DNA from: Neelides folsomi
Taxonomy: Eukaryota > Arthropoda > Collembola > Neelipleona > Neelidae
DNA length: 64,000 bases
Direction of reading: 5' to 3'
NCBI GenBank assembly: GCA_034687125.1
Contig: JAQGBZ010000075.1
Coordinates: 62,001-126,000, forward strand
Positions 10,438 to 22,326 of the stretch are shown here, piece by piece. The notes beneath the pieces were generated by a model. It did no database searches, had not been told where the DNA came from, and saw only the letters and a program-made list of their open reading frames with translations. Position 1 is the first letter of the stretch. Every line of letters starts with the position of its first letter. Both the position numbers and the translations under genes were made by a program.

Positions 10438-13143
10438 ATGAGTGTGATGGCCGTCAATGGGCCGAAGATTATGATCTTCAGGCCCACGGCAGAAGAATTT
10501 GCTGACTTTACCAATTATATAGGATACATGGAGTCATGCGGTGCCCACAAGGTAAGCCATCGAATGTGAAATTATGAAATGGTAAATTATATTTAATTTG
10601 CGATTAAATTCCAGGCAGGGATAGCGAAGGTGGTTCCACCAGCTGATTACGTGGCCCGAAGATCGGGCTACGATGACATTGACCTCGTCATCCCAAGCCC
10701 AATTTGCCAAGTTGTGACGGGGAAGCAAGGGTAAATTTAATCCATGATGATGATGAAATGTGTTTGTAAACAATTTTATAATTGACAGATTGTACCAGCA
10801 GATCAACATTACAAAAGGACCCATGACTGTGAAGGAATTCCGAACAATGGCGACCAGTCAACAGTAAATTCATATTTGAGAGGATAATTTAATAAATGGT
10901 CTTTTATAGGTATTCCACTCCCCGACACTTTGATTACTTTGACTTGGAGCGTAAATATTGGAAGAACATACTTTATGGGAGTCCGATCTATGGAGCAGAT
11001 GTTAACGGATCAATCACTGATCCAGACGTCACATTATGGAACATCAATAAGCTTGGAACAATCCTCGACCTTGTCGAGGTCGATTATGGATGCAAGATCG
11101 AGGGCGTAAACACAGCATACCTTTACTTTGGAATGTGGAAGGTTTGTAATTTATTATAACAATTTTGTAATTTACTGTTTTAGAATGAAATAAGGAAATT
11201 TAACGAATTGTTATAAAATCGTATGTTATAAAATAAGTTATAAAATATAATATAACATTTAAAAATACACGAAATTATAAAATTTCAGGCCTCGTTCTGC
11301 TGGCATACTGAAGATATGGAATTGTACTCAATCAATTACCTTCATCATGGAGCTCCGAAGACTTGGTATGGAGTTCCTCCGGAGCACGGTCGTCGACTCG
11401 AACGTCTCGCCCAAGGATACTTTCACTCCAACTATAAAGAGTGTCCCGCTTTCCTCAGACACAAAACGTCTATGATCTCGCCTCAAGTCCTCAAGCAGTA
11501 CTCCATTCCCCACGATAAGGTACAAATTAATATTAATTCATTCTACAAGTGTATATGATGTTTTAAACAACCCTGTTAATCATTAGTTAAAATAATTTTA
11601 TTTATTAAAATAAATAAAATGTTAATTGACTTTATTCTTAATTTAAAGATTACCCAAGAGCAAGGAGAGTTCATGATAACTTTCCCATATGGATACCATT
11701 GCGGATTTAACCACGGATTCAATATTGCAGAGTCTACTAATTTTGCCATGCCAAGATGGGTCGAATATGGCAAACGAGCCGTACATTGTCTCTGTACTGC
11801 AAATTCTGTTCGAATTTCAATGGACACTTTTGTCAAAAAGTACAAATATAAAATTACAGATTATTTCCCTTTTTATCATTGAATGATTTAAGCTTTAAGC
11901 TCATATTCGTCTTAATTTTTATTCAGATACCAACCTGAAAAGTATGACGTTTGGAAGGCTGGAAAAGATTACGGGTGTCACCCGGAAGATCCTTCTCGTC
12001 ATGGGCCCGCTCCTCCTCCTGACAAACTTTTAGTGAATGTGAAAAAGAAGCCAGCAAGAATTCCTCCAACACCGGAAGAACAAACTCAACAGTCGGCTGA
12101 TGATCAGACCCAACCAGCATTAGCCAATAGTGATGATGAAGAAGGAGAATCGGAAGAGTCAGAATTTGACGATGAGGAGTTTGAAGTTTACAGAGACTTT
12201 TACGCCCGTGCCGGTGAGGCACAAACACTTGAAGAAGAAGCAATTCCAGGTTAATTTTTACTTATTAATTAATTTATAAAATAATTAAACATTTGGAAAG
12301 TTAAGTTCTAATTTCAATAACATTTAATAACAGACGAAGGAGTAGAAGAAAAGGAAAAGCTCCCAATAAAATCCCCCAAATCCACCAAACCCTCGAAACC
12401 CTCTGACCCGGATTATGTAATAAAAACAATAAGATTACCTTCGTATAAATATTTAATAGAAATTGAATTAACTTACCGGTTTTATTAGGAGGTGCCATTG
12501 TCCACTCCAAAAAAGAAGAGAAGACGTTCGAGTTCACCAATTCGGAGCGACCTTACTGCCACTCGCGTCAACGATTCGTAATAATTTTTAAACTATTTTA
12601 ATTCTAAAACTATTGTATTTTAATTTATAAGAATTTATTATACATGATGAAAATTTTCTCAATATTTTAATTTTTTGCAGGTTGAAACAGTTTGAGGCTA
12701 GAATGAAAGAAACTCCAACTCTTGTAGCTGCTACACCCTTAATCTCAACCTCAGCCCCTATCGCTGTGAGTTGACATTAAAATTAAATATGCTATAGAAT
12801 GTTAATTATGTGCATTTATATTAATTTTATGGAAATGTATCTAGCCCCTTCAAGGAATGTTTAAGGCTGCCCAACTTGGCTCATTTACAATCCCGAAGAT
12901 GAAAAAGCCGAGCCTTATAGGCACATGGGTGTCTACAGCCCCAGTTACCCTTCCTGACAACCGCCCCCGTCCCAGGTGAAATAAAAAGATATTTGTATAA
13001 ATTATAAAAAGATATTTTTTAGAAAGAGGAATGCATTGAGTTTATTTGAATTGATTGTCGTTGTTTGCAGAATGCGACCAGAGCTGCAAGTAAAAAGCGA
13101 AGTTGAGGAGGACGAGGAACCGCCACAGCCGCCACTTTGCTGA
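10438..13143 (+). CDS. KDM4: JmjC histone lysine demethylase, KDM4/JMJD2 family
   Basis: JmjN is visible at the N-terminus ([20 protein letters not shown]). The JmjC domain follows. The Fe(II) ligands are in [18 protein letters not shown] (H and E) and [11 protein letters not shown] (distal H). The KDM4 zinc site is visible as Cys and His in [10 protein letters not shown] plus VHCLCTA. The conserved MFDVKKYxxE-type end of the core appears as [16 protein letters not shown]. It demethylates H3K9me3/H3K36me3 with 2-oxoglutarate in the nucleus. After the catalytic core there is only an acidic, Ser/Pro-rich tail with several small exons and no PHD or Tudor domains, as in the short invertebrate KDM4 type. 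Start ATG 10438 (MSVMAVNG); stop TGA 13141-13143. Its probable poly(A) signal (AATAAA at 13295-13300) lies inside the opposing ELOVL gene. Confidence 0.95.
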
Positions 13144-13300
13144 TTTTTTTACTTCACCTTCCGTCGCTCATTATTGTTTTCTTTACGTGTGTACGCCTCA
13201 CCGTAAAAATTGGAAAAAAGGAAAAAGAACAATAGCCCATGTCCGCCGATCCACCTGGAAAATTCATAATGGATATAAAAATAAGAACCAAATTAATAAA
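13041..13300. terminator. Interlocked 3' ends of KDM4 (+) and ELOVL (-)
   Basis: The KDM4 stop ends at 13143 and the ELOVL stop starts (reading +) at 13149, leaving 5 bp. The nearest AATAAA for KDM4 is 13295-13300. The nearest for ELOVL (TTTATT on +) is 13041-13046. If these are used, each 3' UTR is antisense to the last exon(s) of the other gene over about 250 bp. Confidence 0.6.
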
Positions 13301-14556
13301 TTTTCGACAAGTGGAGAGAAATAAAAAGTGAACCATGAGAAGGCGAGCGGATAGTTGCACTCGTTCCGGACGAGGAGTTGAAACGCGTGGACGAAAATCC
13401 CCACGAATTGCACCTGAAGAGGAAGGAAATTTTTTTTATAAAAAAAGTGTTAAATGATGGAGAATTTTATTTTTCAACCAACCATCTGCAAGGTGGTGAG
13501 GTGTTTCTTCCACCAAAGGTACTTTTGGTACTCGGGGCCGAGGGCTGCGAGGAGATAGTACGAGTACATCACGACGTGAACGAAAGTATTGAGCAGTCCG
13601 AAGAACGTCGAGTGACCACCTTTTTAATTATTTTATTTTTATCATTTTTTTATTAATTATGAACTAATATTTAACCAAAAGTCTTTAAATGTCTTATTAA
13701 ATAAGAACGATCATCCTGAATCATGTGAGATCCATCGAGAGAGTAAAAATTATTATAAATAATATAGTGGTTGTTAATAAATTGACTGTTTTGAAAACCT
13801 GGTGTGAATTTCACTCCGAACCAAACGCTCATTGGCATACAACCGTGATGGATGACGTGAAGCAAGCTCACGTGGTCGAATTTTTTCCTCAAAATGAAAA
13901 AGGCCGTGTCGAAAAACTCGCTAAACTTTGACAAATAATACCACCAGGAGGCGTATAACATCTGGAATTAATCAAAATTAAAAATTCATTTAACTGATTA
14001 ATTGTGATTTAAAAAACCCGCATTGAATAACCGATTTATCAGTGTTTTTAATTACGCGCATGGCCATGGGATCGCGAGAGTAGTCGACAGGTTGACACGT
14101 GAGAGAATATCCGTGGAACCAACCGCCTCGTCCATACTGCATCAAACATTTCATTTAAACACCATCGTTTATTAAATATAAGCCCTTGTAAATCGTAGAT
14201 TAGATTAGAGTTATTAAATATTATAAAGAACCTCATAAAAGATGAAGGCTGAGAAGAGAACTTGGAGAGCGTTGTAGACGATGAGAGGTCCTTTGAGGGC
14301 AAAGGGCTCTCGACCCTTCATCATCTTCGGCCCCGCCCATTTCACTGCCCAGACGTAGGTGCAGCAAATGACGAAGGTGGGCCAGGGCGAGGACATCAGC
14401 ACCCAGTTGTCCACTCGCGGGTCTTGGACCAAACTCATTTTGGTGATTCAACTGACTCGTCCTTTGGATAGTAGTGGGAATTGAATCGGTCTTACCGCGC
14501 TTGGTGTCGAGGATGTCGTGGTAGGAGTGGATGAGGCTCCTCAGGAACATCGCCAT
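13149..14556 (-). CDS. ELOVL: Very-long-chain fatty acid elongase, ELOVL1/7-like
   Basis: Seven exons read on the minus strand. Exon 1 (14556 down) begins MAMFLRSLIHSYHDIL. Exon 2 carries DPRVDNWVLMSSPWPT and GPKMMKGREPF. A short exon has DYSRDPMAMR. The catalytic exon has SKFSEFFDTAFFILRKK and the HxxHH box (HVIHH). The next has NTFVHVVMYSYYLLAALGP and KYLWWKKHLTTLQM. The last exons have VQFVGIFVHAFQLL and GGHGLLFFFLFSNFYGEAY, ending in a basic tail (NERRKVK) before TAA. It is a multi-pass ER condensing enzyme that adds malonyl-CoA carbons to acyl-CoA. The order and spacing of all family blocks are normal. The last exon (13149-13254) was placed by a TTTTCCAG acceptor; an unspliced read-through would stop early. 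Confidence 0.93.
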
Positions 14557-15045
14557 CCTTAAAACCGGTTTGTTCTTTCAGCAGCAGCAGCAGCAGCCCA
14601 GGAATTTAACCCCACCACCATCCGACCAACAACCCCTGTTGGTTCCAGTCAACACCTTTGGAACAGGAGGAGAAAACAACCGGGTCGAATCGGATGGGTC
14701 GGAGCGAGAACTAAGACCTAAGACCTATTGGAATGTGAATGAGCACATGTCCCACATCCGCCCACCGTGCAACGACGAGACCAACAATGCGCCCCGAGGC
14801 GTCGCCCACCCACCACCAAATTATTCCGTCCTTCCAACCATTCACAGCCACTCACATTTAGTCACACAAGAATTCTCCATACACAAGAATGTAGGAAACA
14901 AGGGTCTTAAGAATTACTTAACTTAAATCATATTTATGATGCATAAAACCTCAGTATTTAGTAAAAATCTAATCTTGAGTTGGAGAAAGAAGAGAGAAAA
15001 AAATGGAATGAACCGCTCGTTTTTTATTATTCGAATAATTAATTT
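14557..15045. other. Gap between CNOT4 3' end and ELOVL 5' end
   Basis: This holds the ELOVL promoter side and the CNOT4 3' UTR. A CAG run (14580-14597) and a proline-rich open frame occur on the plus strand, but there is no family resemblance. Confidence 0.5.
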
Positions 15046-17334
15046 TTATGAGAAGCGCGGAGTGAAGCCCGGCGGCGGCTTGCTGCTCTGCGAGCTGAAG
15101 ATGATCGCCGGGTCTAAAAATTATGATTCGTTAAAATTCAATGATCTAATTAGATTTTAATTAAAAGGGCAATTTAAAATAATTGAGCGGTGACGAAACA
15201 ATTAATTGAAATAATTAAATATTGCCACCAACGGATTAAAAATTATAATTGGATTAATTCGAGTAATTAAAAAAGACCTTCAAGCATGAGAGGGTCGACA
15301 CGAAAATCTGCAGGGAAGTTGAAAACTTTACGCGGATCATCTGAGAATCCCGGTGGAACGCCGAGGTGCGATGATGTCCGTTGAAAATTCGCTACTTCCA
15401 AGTTGATCAACTCCTGTGGATTTAAACAAAATTGTTTAAATCATGATCAACTAAATTCTTTTTGAGAATAAATAGAAACTAAAAAACATTTACAAAAGAA
15501 AATGTCATATTTTTATAATTTTTATTATTCAAAATGTGAACCTCGAATTTCGACTGTGTTTCGTGGAAAGGATCAAAGTCTGGAGGGGGAGGGGGCGTTT
15601 GCGACTCCGAAGGTGGAGGTCTTTCTTTGATAGTTTTGTTTAAAGAGGGAGGTGGGGGATCTGTAGTCTTCAAGGGCTCCAAGTCGAACAAACTCGGAAG
15701 CTTTCGCATGTTCTCTTTGTTCTTCCGACTCCCTGCTAAAAGCTTCCGTTCGTATTCTGCGTGCTATTCAAGGAAAAGAACAATGTTACAATAAGGAAAA
15801 AACAAAATAATAAATTTGATAATAAATGATAATTAGTTATTCAGTTTTGTAGATAAAAAATCAGCTCACTTTTCCTGCCTGCATCTCCTCCTAAAATAAT
15901 AACAATAAATGATTTATTATAATAATAGTCGTCAAATAAAATACTTTTAGGTTTTAGTTTTAGTTTAATTTATTTAACCCTACCTTAGTAAAAGAAGCTT
16001 CGCTATCTCCCACTGAAATACAAAAGAATAAAAAGATTTATTAATTGAATTTTTATTACACTTACTTAAAAATGAACGGCATTTTAGAAAAATAAATAAA
16101 AAGGGTTATTGACCTTCATGGAGATACATGCAGTCTGGTTTGGGACAAGCAACGTTCCGGAGAAAGTGAGAACAGTATCTGAAAACACAATGAGTTTTAA
16201 AATCGTAATGCCATATGCCGATAAAATGAAATATTAAAAATTATTACTTTGTGGTTCCGAGTGAGCATCTGAGAGTTTTCCCTTCGATCACACAGTTGTT
16301 GACACCTTCGATGGCTCGCAATGCCTCGTCGGCTTCAGAATACGTTATGTAACAAGACTAGAAAGAATTTTAAATTAAATATCTCGTCTTACAAAATAAA
16401 AATTAAAAGATGCTTAGCGAGATTTACCTGTCCTACGACGATTTTGATTATTTTGCCGAATCGGCCGAAAAAATCATGTTTTCTTAAAATTTCTGCGTGG
16501 GCTAGACGCTGTGGGAGGCCTAGAAAAAGATATTCCAATTACTCACTATATTAAAACTAATTAAAGCGATTTCTTACCTGTGACGAAAACGAGGTTCCGT
16601 TGGACGACCTAGAATTTTATAATTCAAATTAATTTTATAATTCTTTAAATTTAATTCTCAAAGAGTATTACCCTAAGGTCTGTAAGGGCTGCCCGAGTTC
16701 CTTTACTTGCTTTTTCCTTTTTCTGCCCACCTTTCCGCAAACTCTTAACCTGAGCAAATGCGCAATTTGTAATGTAAATAAACAAAGATGAACTTGAAAA
16801 TGAATGAAAATAGAAACCTGTTCTAATGAGAGTGGTTGGAATCCTGCGGGAGAGTCCGTGTAAGTCTTCCTGCAATTGGGACAAGCGTTCACCTCGCTGT
16901 TGGTTCTGTCAAAAAAAGAGAAAAATTGAAGAGAATGCAAATTGACAAATGTTGTTTTGTTGTAAAGTGTATTGACCTTATCCGGTGCCAGCAGAATCTG
17001 CAGACCTGTAAATAAGAGTTAAAAAATTGCCCTTTCACACCGTCAGTACTTCACCTGATATCCGCACTGTAAAACAAAAACACCGAGTTTAGAAAATCGT
17101 CCAAAATCATGTAAAATTCAATTATTTATTACCTCGCAAGGGAAGAAGCTCACATCATCGACGTCTGTAAAACCAAGATAAATTTGCAATCAAATTTCGC
17201 CCAAGATGAAAAATATATTAAAAAACTTGCCTAATTTTTCTAAACAGAGTGGACACTCGGGTTCGGCTGCCATGTCGGTGGGCTGTTCGTGTCGCCTATT
17301 AATTTCTTCGCCCTTCTTTTGCCTCTTCGTCATT
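15046..17334 (-). CDS. CNOT4: CCR4-NOT E3 ubiquitin ligase CNOT4 (Not4)
   Basis: Read on the minus strand. The RING starts ECPLCLEKLDDVDFFPCECG, continues QVCRFCWHRIR and ends CPNCRKTY. This is the Cys-only C4C4 RING type of Not4. An RRM follows (VVQRNLVFVTGLPQRLAHAE, ALRAIEGVNNCVIEGKTLR), then a CCCH finger (YCSHFLRNVACPKPDCMYLHE) and SFTKEEMQAGKHAEYERKLL. The tail is Pro-rich. The 3' end is assembled by splicing at 15,281 into a final exon at 15046-15113 ending PPPGFTPRFS; unspliced, the frame would end at 15267. The upstream ATG (17334) adds a basic leader to the ATG at 17273. Not4 ubiquitinates targets in cotranslational quality control. Two very small exons (15984-16012 and 15870-15890) are present. 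Confidence 0.93.
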
Positions 17335-17678
17335 CCCGTCCGACCTGGTGAAAGTTTACAATGATCACGTGATGAGATCCCCGCGCAGTCTCGAGTCCTC
17401 CTTTACGATCCTATAGGAAATTTTCCTATCTATCTATTCCTATTGATTCCTATGCTGAACATTAACAATATGATCTCATTTTATTGGGAGGGATGATGAT
17501 GAGCCCAATTCCCCTTATCGTTATCGTTAAATGTTCATAACTCAACTAACTTAAATGATAAATGACGTCAAGGAATGTTTACATGAATGGATGTTTTGTT
17601 GATGTTTGAATTAATGCACAGTTTGAATTTCGCAAGGAAACGAGAGAGAAGAAAGAAAAGTTTATTTGGAATGTTGGT

Positions 17679-18807
17679 TCAGCAGTTGCAGTTTGATGAA
17701 GGCGCGGCCGCGTTTCCGCTGATTGTAATATGGTCGGGAAACTCGTTGTAGATGTCGACCTCGCTCTCATTGGCAAGAGCATTCTTTGCTGTAATTTCAT
17801 TGACCAATTGACCATATTAGATAATAATATAAATAATTCAAAAAACTCCTTAAAATGGAATCAAAACTAACCAATGAGCTGAAAGGCGGCGTCAACGTTG
17901 ATGGCTTCTTTCGCGGACGTCTCAAAGAAAGGCATGTTGTTCTTGGATTGCGCCCACGCTTGTGCACGCTTACCAGCGACTGCCCGGTTCTCCAAGTCAA
18001 CCTTGTTGCCGAGAAGGACAAAAGGGAAGTTATCGGGGTCTCGTGGAGAAGCCTAATAAATTACCCAAAGATGAAAAAATTATATGGAGTTTAGGAAAAA
18101 TGTAAAAGCGGAGGGGTTCTAATCCTAATTCCTCATTCTCTTTAAGAGAATTATACAATCTCCTATAATTTCATTAGTTTTTTGATCGTTATGTTATTAA
18201 TTAATTTCGATGATGTTAAATAATACCTGAATGAGAAACTCGTCACGCCAAGAATCAAGAGATTTGAACGTGTTCGGAGCAGACACGTCGAAAACTAAAA
18301 TACACCCATTATTATCATTTCGTAATTTTCCCCCATATGTAAATAATTTAAAATGGAATAAAAAAAGTACCGAGGCAGCAACAATCAGCCCCCCTGTAAA
18401 AGGCCACTCCAAGGGACTGGAATCGTTCCTAAAATGATCCAGAGATTTAGGTCATGATTTAAAGATCCTTGAAGATTCCTCACCTGTCCAGCCGTGTCCC
18501 AAATCTGCATAGTTACGAGCTTGTCGCCATCCACCACCACTTCCTTGGTCAGAAAATCCGCTCCGATCGTGGCCTAAAGAAATAAAAATCATTCGACTTC
18601 AAAGGTCCAAAAAGGGGCGAGGGATGAATGACTCACCTTGTACTGGTTACTGAACTTTCTGTTTACAAAGGAGTTCATGAGTGAGGTCTTTCCAACTCCA
18701 GAGTCACCGAGGATGATCACCTGAATAATTACGATTGGTAATTAAAGATGATTAACTAATCAGGGTCCTTTTCTTACCTTCAAGAGGACCTTCTTCCTCG
18801 ACGCCAT
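17679..18807 (-). CDS. RAB7: Rab7 late-endosomal small GTPase
   Basis: Begins [23 protein letters not shown] with the P-loop GDSGVGKT. Switch I/effector region is [16 protein letters not shown]. Switch II is [16 protein letters not shown]4 is [10 protein letters not shown] and G5 is ETSAKEA. The Rab7-typical [18 protein letters not shown] and [10 protein letters not shown] are present, as is the tail LYNEF-like IYNEFPDHI. The C-terminus is NCNC, a CxC prenylation signal for two geranylgeranyl groups. Length is about 206 residues, normal for Rab7. It drives late endosome/lysosome and autophagosome maturation. The stop TGA is at 17679-17681, with TTTATT (AATAAA on minus) about 15 bp beyond. Confidence 0.97.
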
Positions 18808-18940
18808 TGTCTAAATTCGTATTATAATCTTAGCGAGTGACAAATTGGACTGCGATTCAATTTAATAATGAATGTTTGAAGGATGAGAAATGAAAAGAGT
18901 CAGCTGATATGATGTTGGTTACGCCACCTCGCTCTTTGCT

Positions 18941-21638
18941 TTATTCAGAGATTGGAAAAAGGGCCGATGGGCGGAGTTGGAAAGCCGAGGAAGACAAAGA
19001 AGATGAGTAAACTTTGGGAACATCGTCTGATGATGAGGGCAAAGGTTGAGGATAAACTCGCTTGTACAGGGCCATCAACACTGTATCATCTTGTCTTAAC
19101 TCACTATCAAATACGCACTTCATCACACCATGAGTTCCTGAAAAATAATGCATGAAATTAAATTAAATAAAATGACATTCAAATAACACTCTCAAAACAG
19201 CAAACATTAACAGTATATTAACACTAAAAATGAATCACTAAACGAAGAGTTAAACATACCCAATGGAGATTTGATATTTCCTCTTCGTCCATAACGGGTT
19301 TGGAGTGTCACTGGCTTGAAAAACTCAACATCCTCCCGGTTGAAGAACATAAACCTATATGGATTAAATTAAAATATTTAATAGGTAATGTACTTTATAA
19401 CGAACAAAAAATATTTTGAATGAATTTTACAAAGAGCAATGTGATAATTGATGTTTAATATAAAATTTACCTAACAGTTGCATTTCTCTTATGAACTCTA
19501 GTAGGAAAACCAGAGAGTAACACTCGCTCTAATACAATTCTTTCAACTCCGACTCCAGCTACAGTTCCACATCCAACAAACTCCTATATTATGAAATAAA
19601 TATTTTTTACTCTTTACCAAGTAATAAATAAACATGTAAGTTTTTAACTATTTTAAGATTTTTACTTACAGTATGTCCCAAATTTTGGGAGTAGACGGAA
19701 ACGTGTGCTGGTGGGAGGGTGGCGGGTGCGAGAAACGAAGCAACAAAGGAAGATCCTTCTGGAACGAGTCGAAGCATCTTGTGATTTCTTCCACCTGGTT
19801 CGGACAAAAGTGGAACTCCTTTGACTCTTCTTGGTCCGAGCATAAAAACAAGCTCTTCCCCAGCCCTTATTTCCCTCTTAGCGGCGAAAACGTGGACGTC
19901 AACAACAGTCAACGGTCCTTCAACTCGAGGTAACAAACCAATTCCGCAAGTTGCACCTTCGGCCCATCCACTCAACTCAATTCGAACCCGCGAATCTCTC
20001 TTTAAATGAATAAATAAATAATGTATGATAATTCTAATTTAAAAGAAGAATTACCAAATTCAATTATTGAGGAGTTATCGAAGTTATTATAGAAAAATGT
20101 AAATAGTTTGATTTGAATATTACCGAAAGGAATTGTAATTGGTTTTGTTGTTGGTTGAGCCGTGCACGCTTGGCAACAGATTTTGCGTCCCTAAAGGTCG
20201 CAACGGACGCATAGTGAGGAGGAAATCCAACAGTATCCTCCCATACGCTTTTCCTTAACGAAGCCATGCCACGGAATCCGGAAAAGGCTTCCTTAGCAGG
20301 TCGATCCATCGGAGTATCAACCCAATCAGGGAATTCTCTCTCGTCCATCAGAGCCTGTTTCTTTCGCTTCATTGCAGCCAATTTCCCTTCACGTTTTTCC
20401 TCATCTTCATCCTCTTCTTCTTCGGTCTCCCAATCTTCATCATCGTCATCTCCCTCTGATTCTGATTCACTCTTGATTTCCATTTCCTCTTCATCTTCAG
20501 ATTCTTGCTTCATTTCAGAATCATTGATCATCATTTGATCATTTACTTCAGGTTTAATATCATCAGAGGCTGATCGTTCAAAATATAAAGTTGCTGCATT
20601 GTTGTTATCAAGCAAGTGTATTCGAAGAATGGTCATATCCCCAATGCCAGGAAGGTGAAGCGGAGCCCGAGGGTCAAGTTTTCCCCCAACTACGACTCCT
20701 TCGACCATCGTGCCTTGAACCTTTTCAAAAGCAACGGCCACAGTTGGTTGTTTTCTTGATGGTTTACCAACAACCAATTTCCTCAACGTGTCTTTGGGAT
20801 CATGACCAAGAGAAAAATGACGTTGGAATCGAAGGCCGTTTGTATTTGCAAACGATGCTAATTCGGCCTTTGATTTGTTCTTTATGGTAAGGAGTGTAGG
20901 AGTTGGAAATTCTTTTGCAGCATCAAACAGCCTCATGAAAAAAGGTTTAATTTCTTCGTCAACAGCAAACACACCAACATCAGCAATCTTGAATTTAAAT
21001 TTTTCGTTAATATTGAATTTAACTACCTAGGAAAACAAAATTAAAGCTTTACCTTAAGAATGTCAAAATTCTCCCACAGTTCGTCATTGTGCGGTGTGAG
21101 AATAACAACTTTCTTCCCTCCCCATCTGAAATCACATAGGCAGGTAAATATTTTTATGTAAACAAATGATACAAATACTTTGTCCTTGTCAAGTGTAATA
21201 AATGCAAATGAATTCAACAATATGAGAAAACTGACGTGGCTCTTGTGGTTATTGTAGAAGTTTCAAAGGTTGTAAAGTGAGGACGAAGAGTTGCAAGGAC
21301 CGCATGTCTTGCCGGTCCGACAAGAGCAATCGTAATTCCACCTTTTCCTGCCTCTTTCTTCTTTCGAAGTTCGGCTTTGAGATCGGCCGTTTTTTGAGAC
21401 CGCCGTTCTCCCTTCGTGCTTTGCTTCTTCGAAATTCGACCACCCTTCACAGACCCCACGGCACCTCCATCTAATTAAATGAATTGTTCAATTAACATCA
21501 AATATGTTTACAAATGAATCAAATGGTGATCATACTCTTTGAGTTGATTTCCCCCTTAGTCCGAAATCTTGATTTGTGAGCTTTATTTTGCTGCTTTAGC
21601 AAACCCACCCGATGACCGCCGCCTTTGCCTTTACCCAT
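18941..21638 (-). CDS. TSR1: Pre-40S ribosome biogenesis factor TSR1
   Basis: Begins [20 protein letters not shown], the basic RNA-binding leader of the family. A GTPase-like but degenerate domain follows ([48 protein letters not shown]). The acidic stretch typical of the family is at about 20,400-20,520. Next come [31 protein letters not shown] and [11 protein letters not shown]. The C-terminal beta domain ends [38 protein letters not shown]1 blocks premature subunit joining on late pre-40S particles in nucleolus and cytoplasm. About eight exons. The start at 21638 is the only Met with the conserved leader. I estimate roughly 680 residues, somewhat shorter than the human protein, mostly in the acidic linkers. 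Confidence 0.95.
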
Positions 21639-22326
21639 TTTTCTCCAAAAGTTGCAAATTGCTTTCAACTTGCAACTTGCGATTTGCAATTTCTTCTTTC
21701 AATGAGGCACGTGGCGAACCTCGCGCGTTTAAAGACATTAGTTTAGCTTCATTTCAATATTGTGGGTGATTCGAGACAAATATTTTGGAACTTTATTGGA
21801 GACATTGCATTGCATGATCTTTGATAGCAACAATTATCATCATTTTAATTAGCTAATTTTATCGTCAATGGATTTACCCATTTAGAGTGATTTATCTTTT
21901 ATCCAATTTTTTATTTCGAGTTTTGTATCTTCTGTGAGTCATCGTTGGCTTTAGTGGAGTCGGGGTCGAGTTGAGACGTCGTGAGTCTGCAAGTTGCAGT
22001 TGGTGGCCTATTTATTATAAAATAAGGATTTCCAAGTACCGCTACTCGACTGTCGTTCTACTTTCATCCTCCTCAACGTTTACATTTTCTCTTCAGCTCG
22101 TCTGTTTTAATTTCCTCTGGAATTAACGGGTGAGGAAACTCAGCAGTTTATGTGATTTGGGGACATTTTTATGCGTCTTACGTCTTTAGCTAACTCAGTC
22201 ATGGGCAGAGGTGAAGATCATTTGATTCTAAATTTATTAATCATTCTTAATTCTAGTACGAGTACGACACGATGATTTGATAATTTGCTTCGAGTTTTGT
22301 AATAAATTTTTATTAATTCTAGGAGC
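21639..22326. promoter_or_regulatory. Divergent TSR1/BLMH intergenic region
   Basis: Head-to-head 5' ends 688 bp apart. It contains an optional BLMH first exon (ATG at 22171, or 22201) ending MGRG that splices in frame at about 22322. No other gene was seen. Confidence 0.4.

Noticed and set aside
14531-14926. 131-codon plus-strand frame with a Gln run
   Set aside because: It overlaps ELOVL exon 1 in antisense and continues into the gap; low complexity at the start and no family resemblance. Only a CAG-type repeat is real.
15267-15280. CNOT4 ending at TAA 15267
   Set aside because: A GT donor just before it and a well-formed last exon at 15046-15113 (PPPGFTPRFS) give a better end; kept as possible intron retention.
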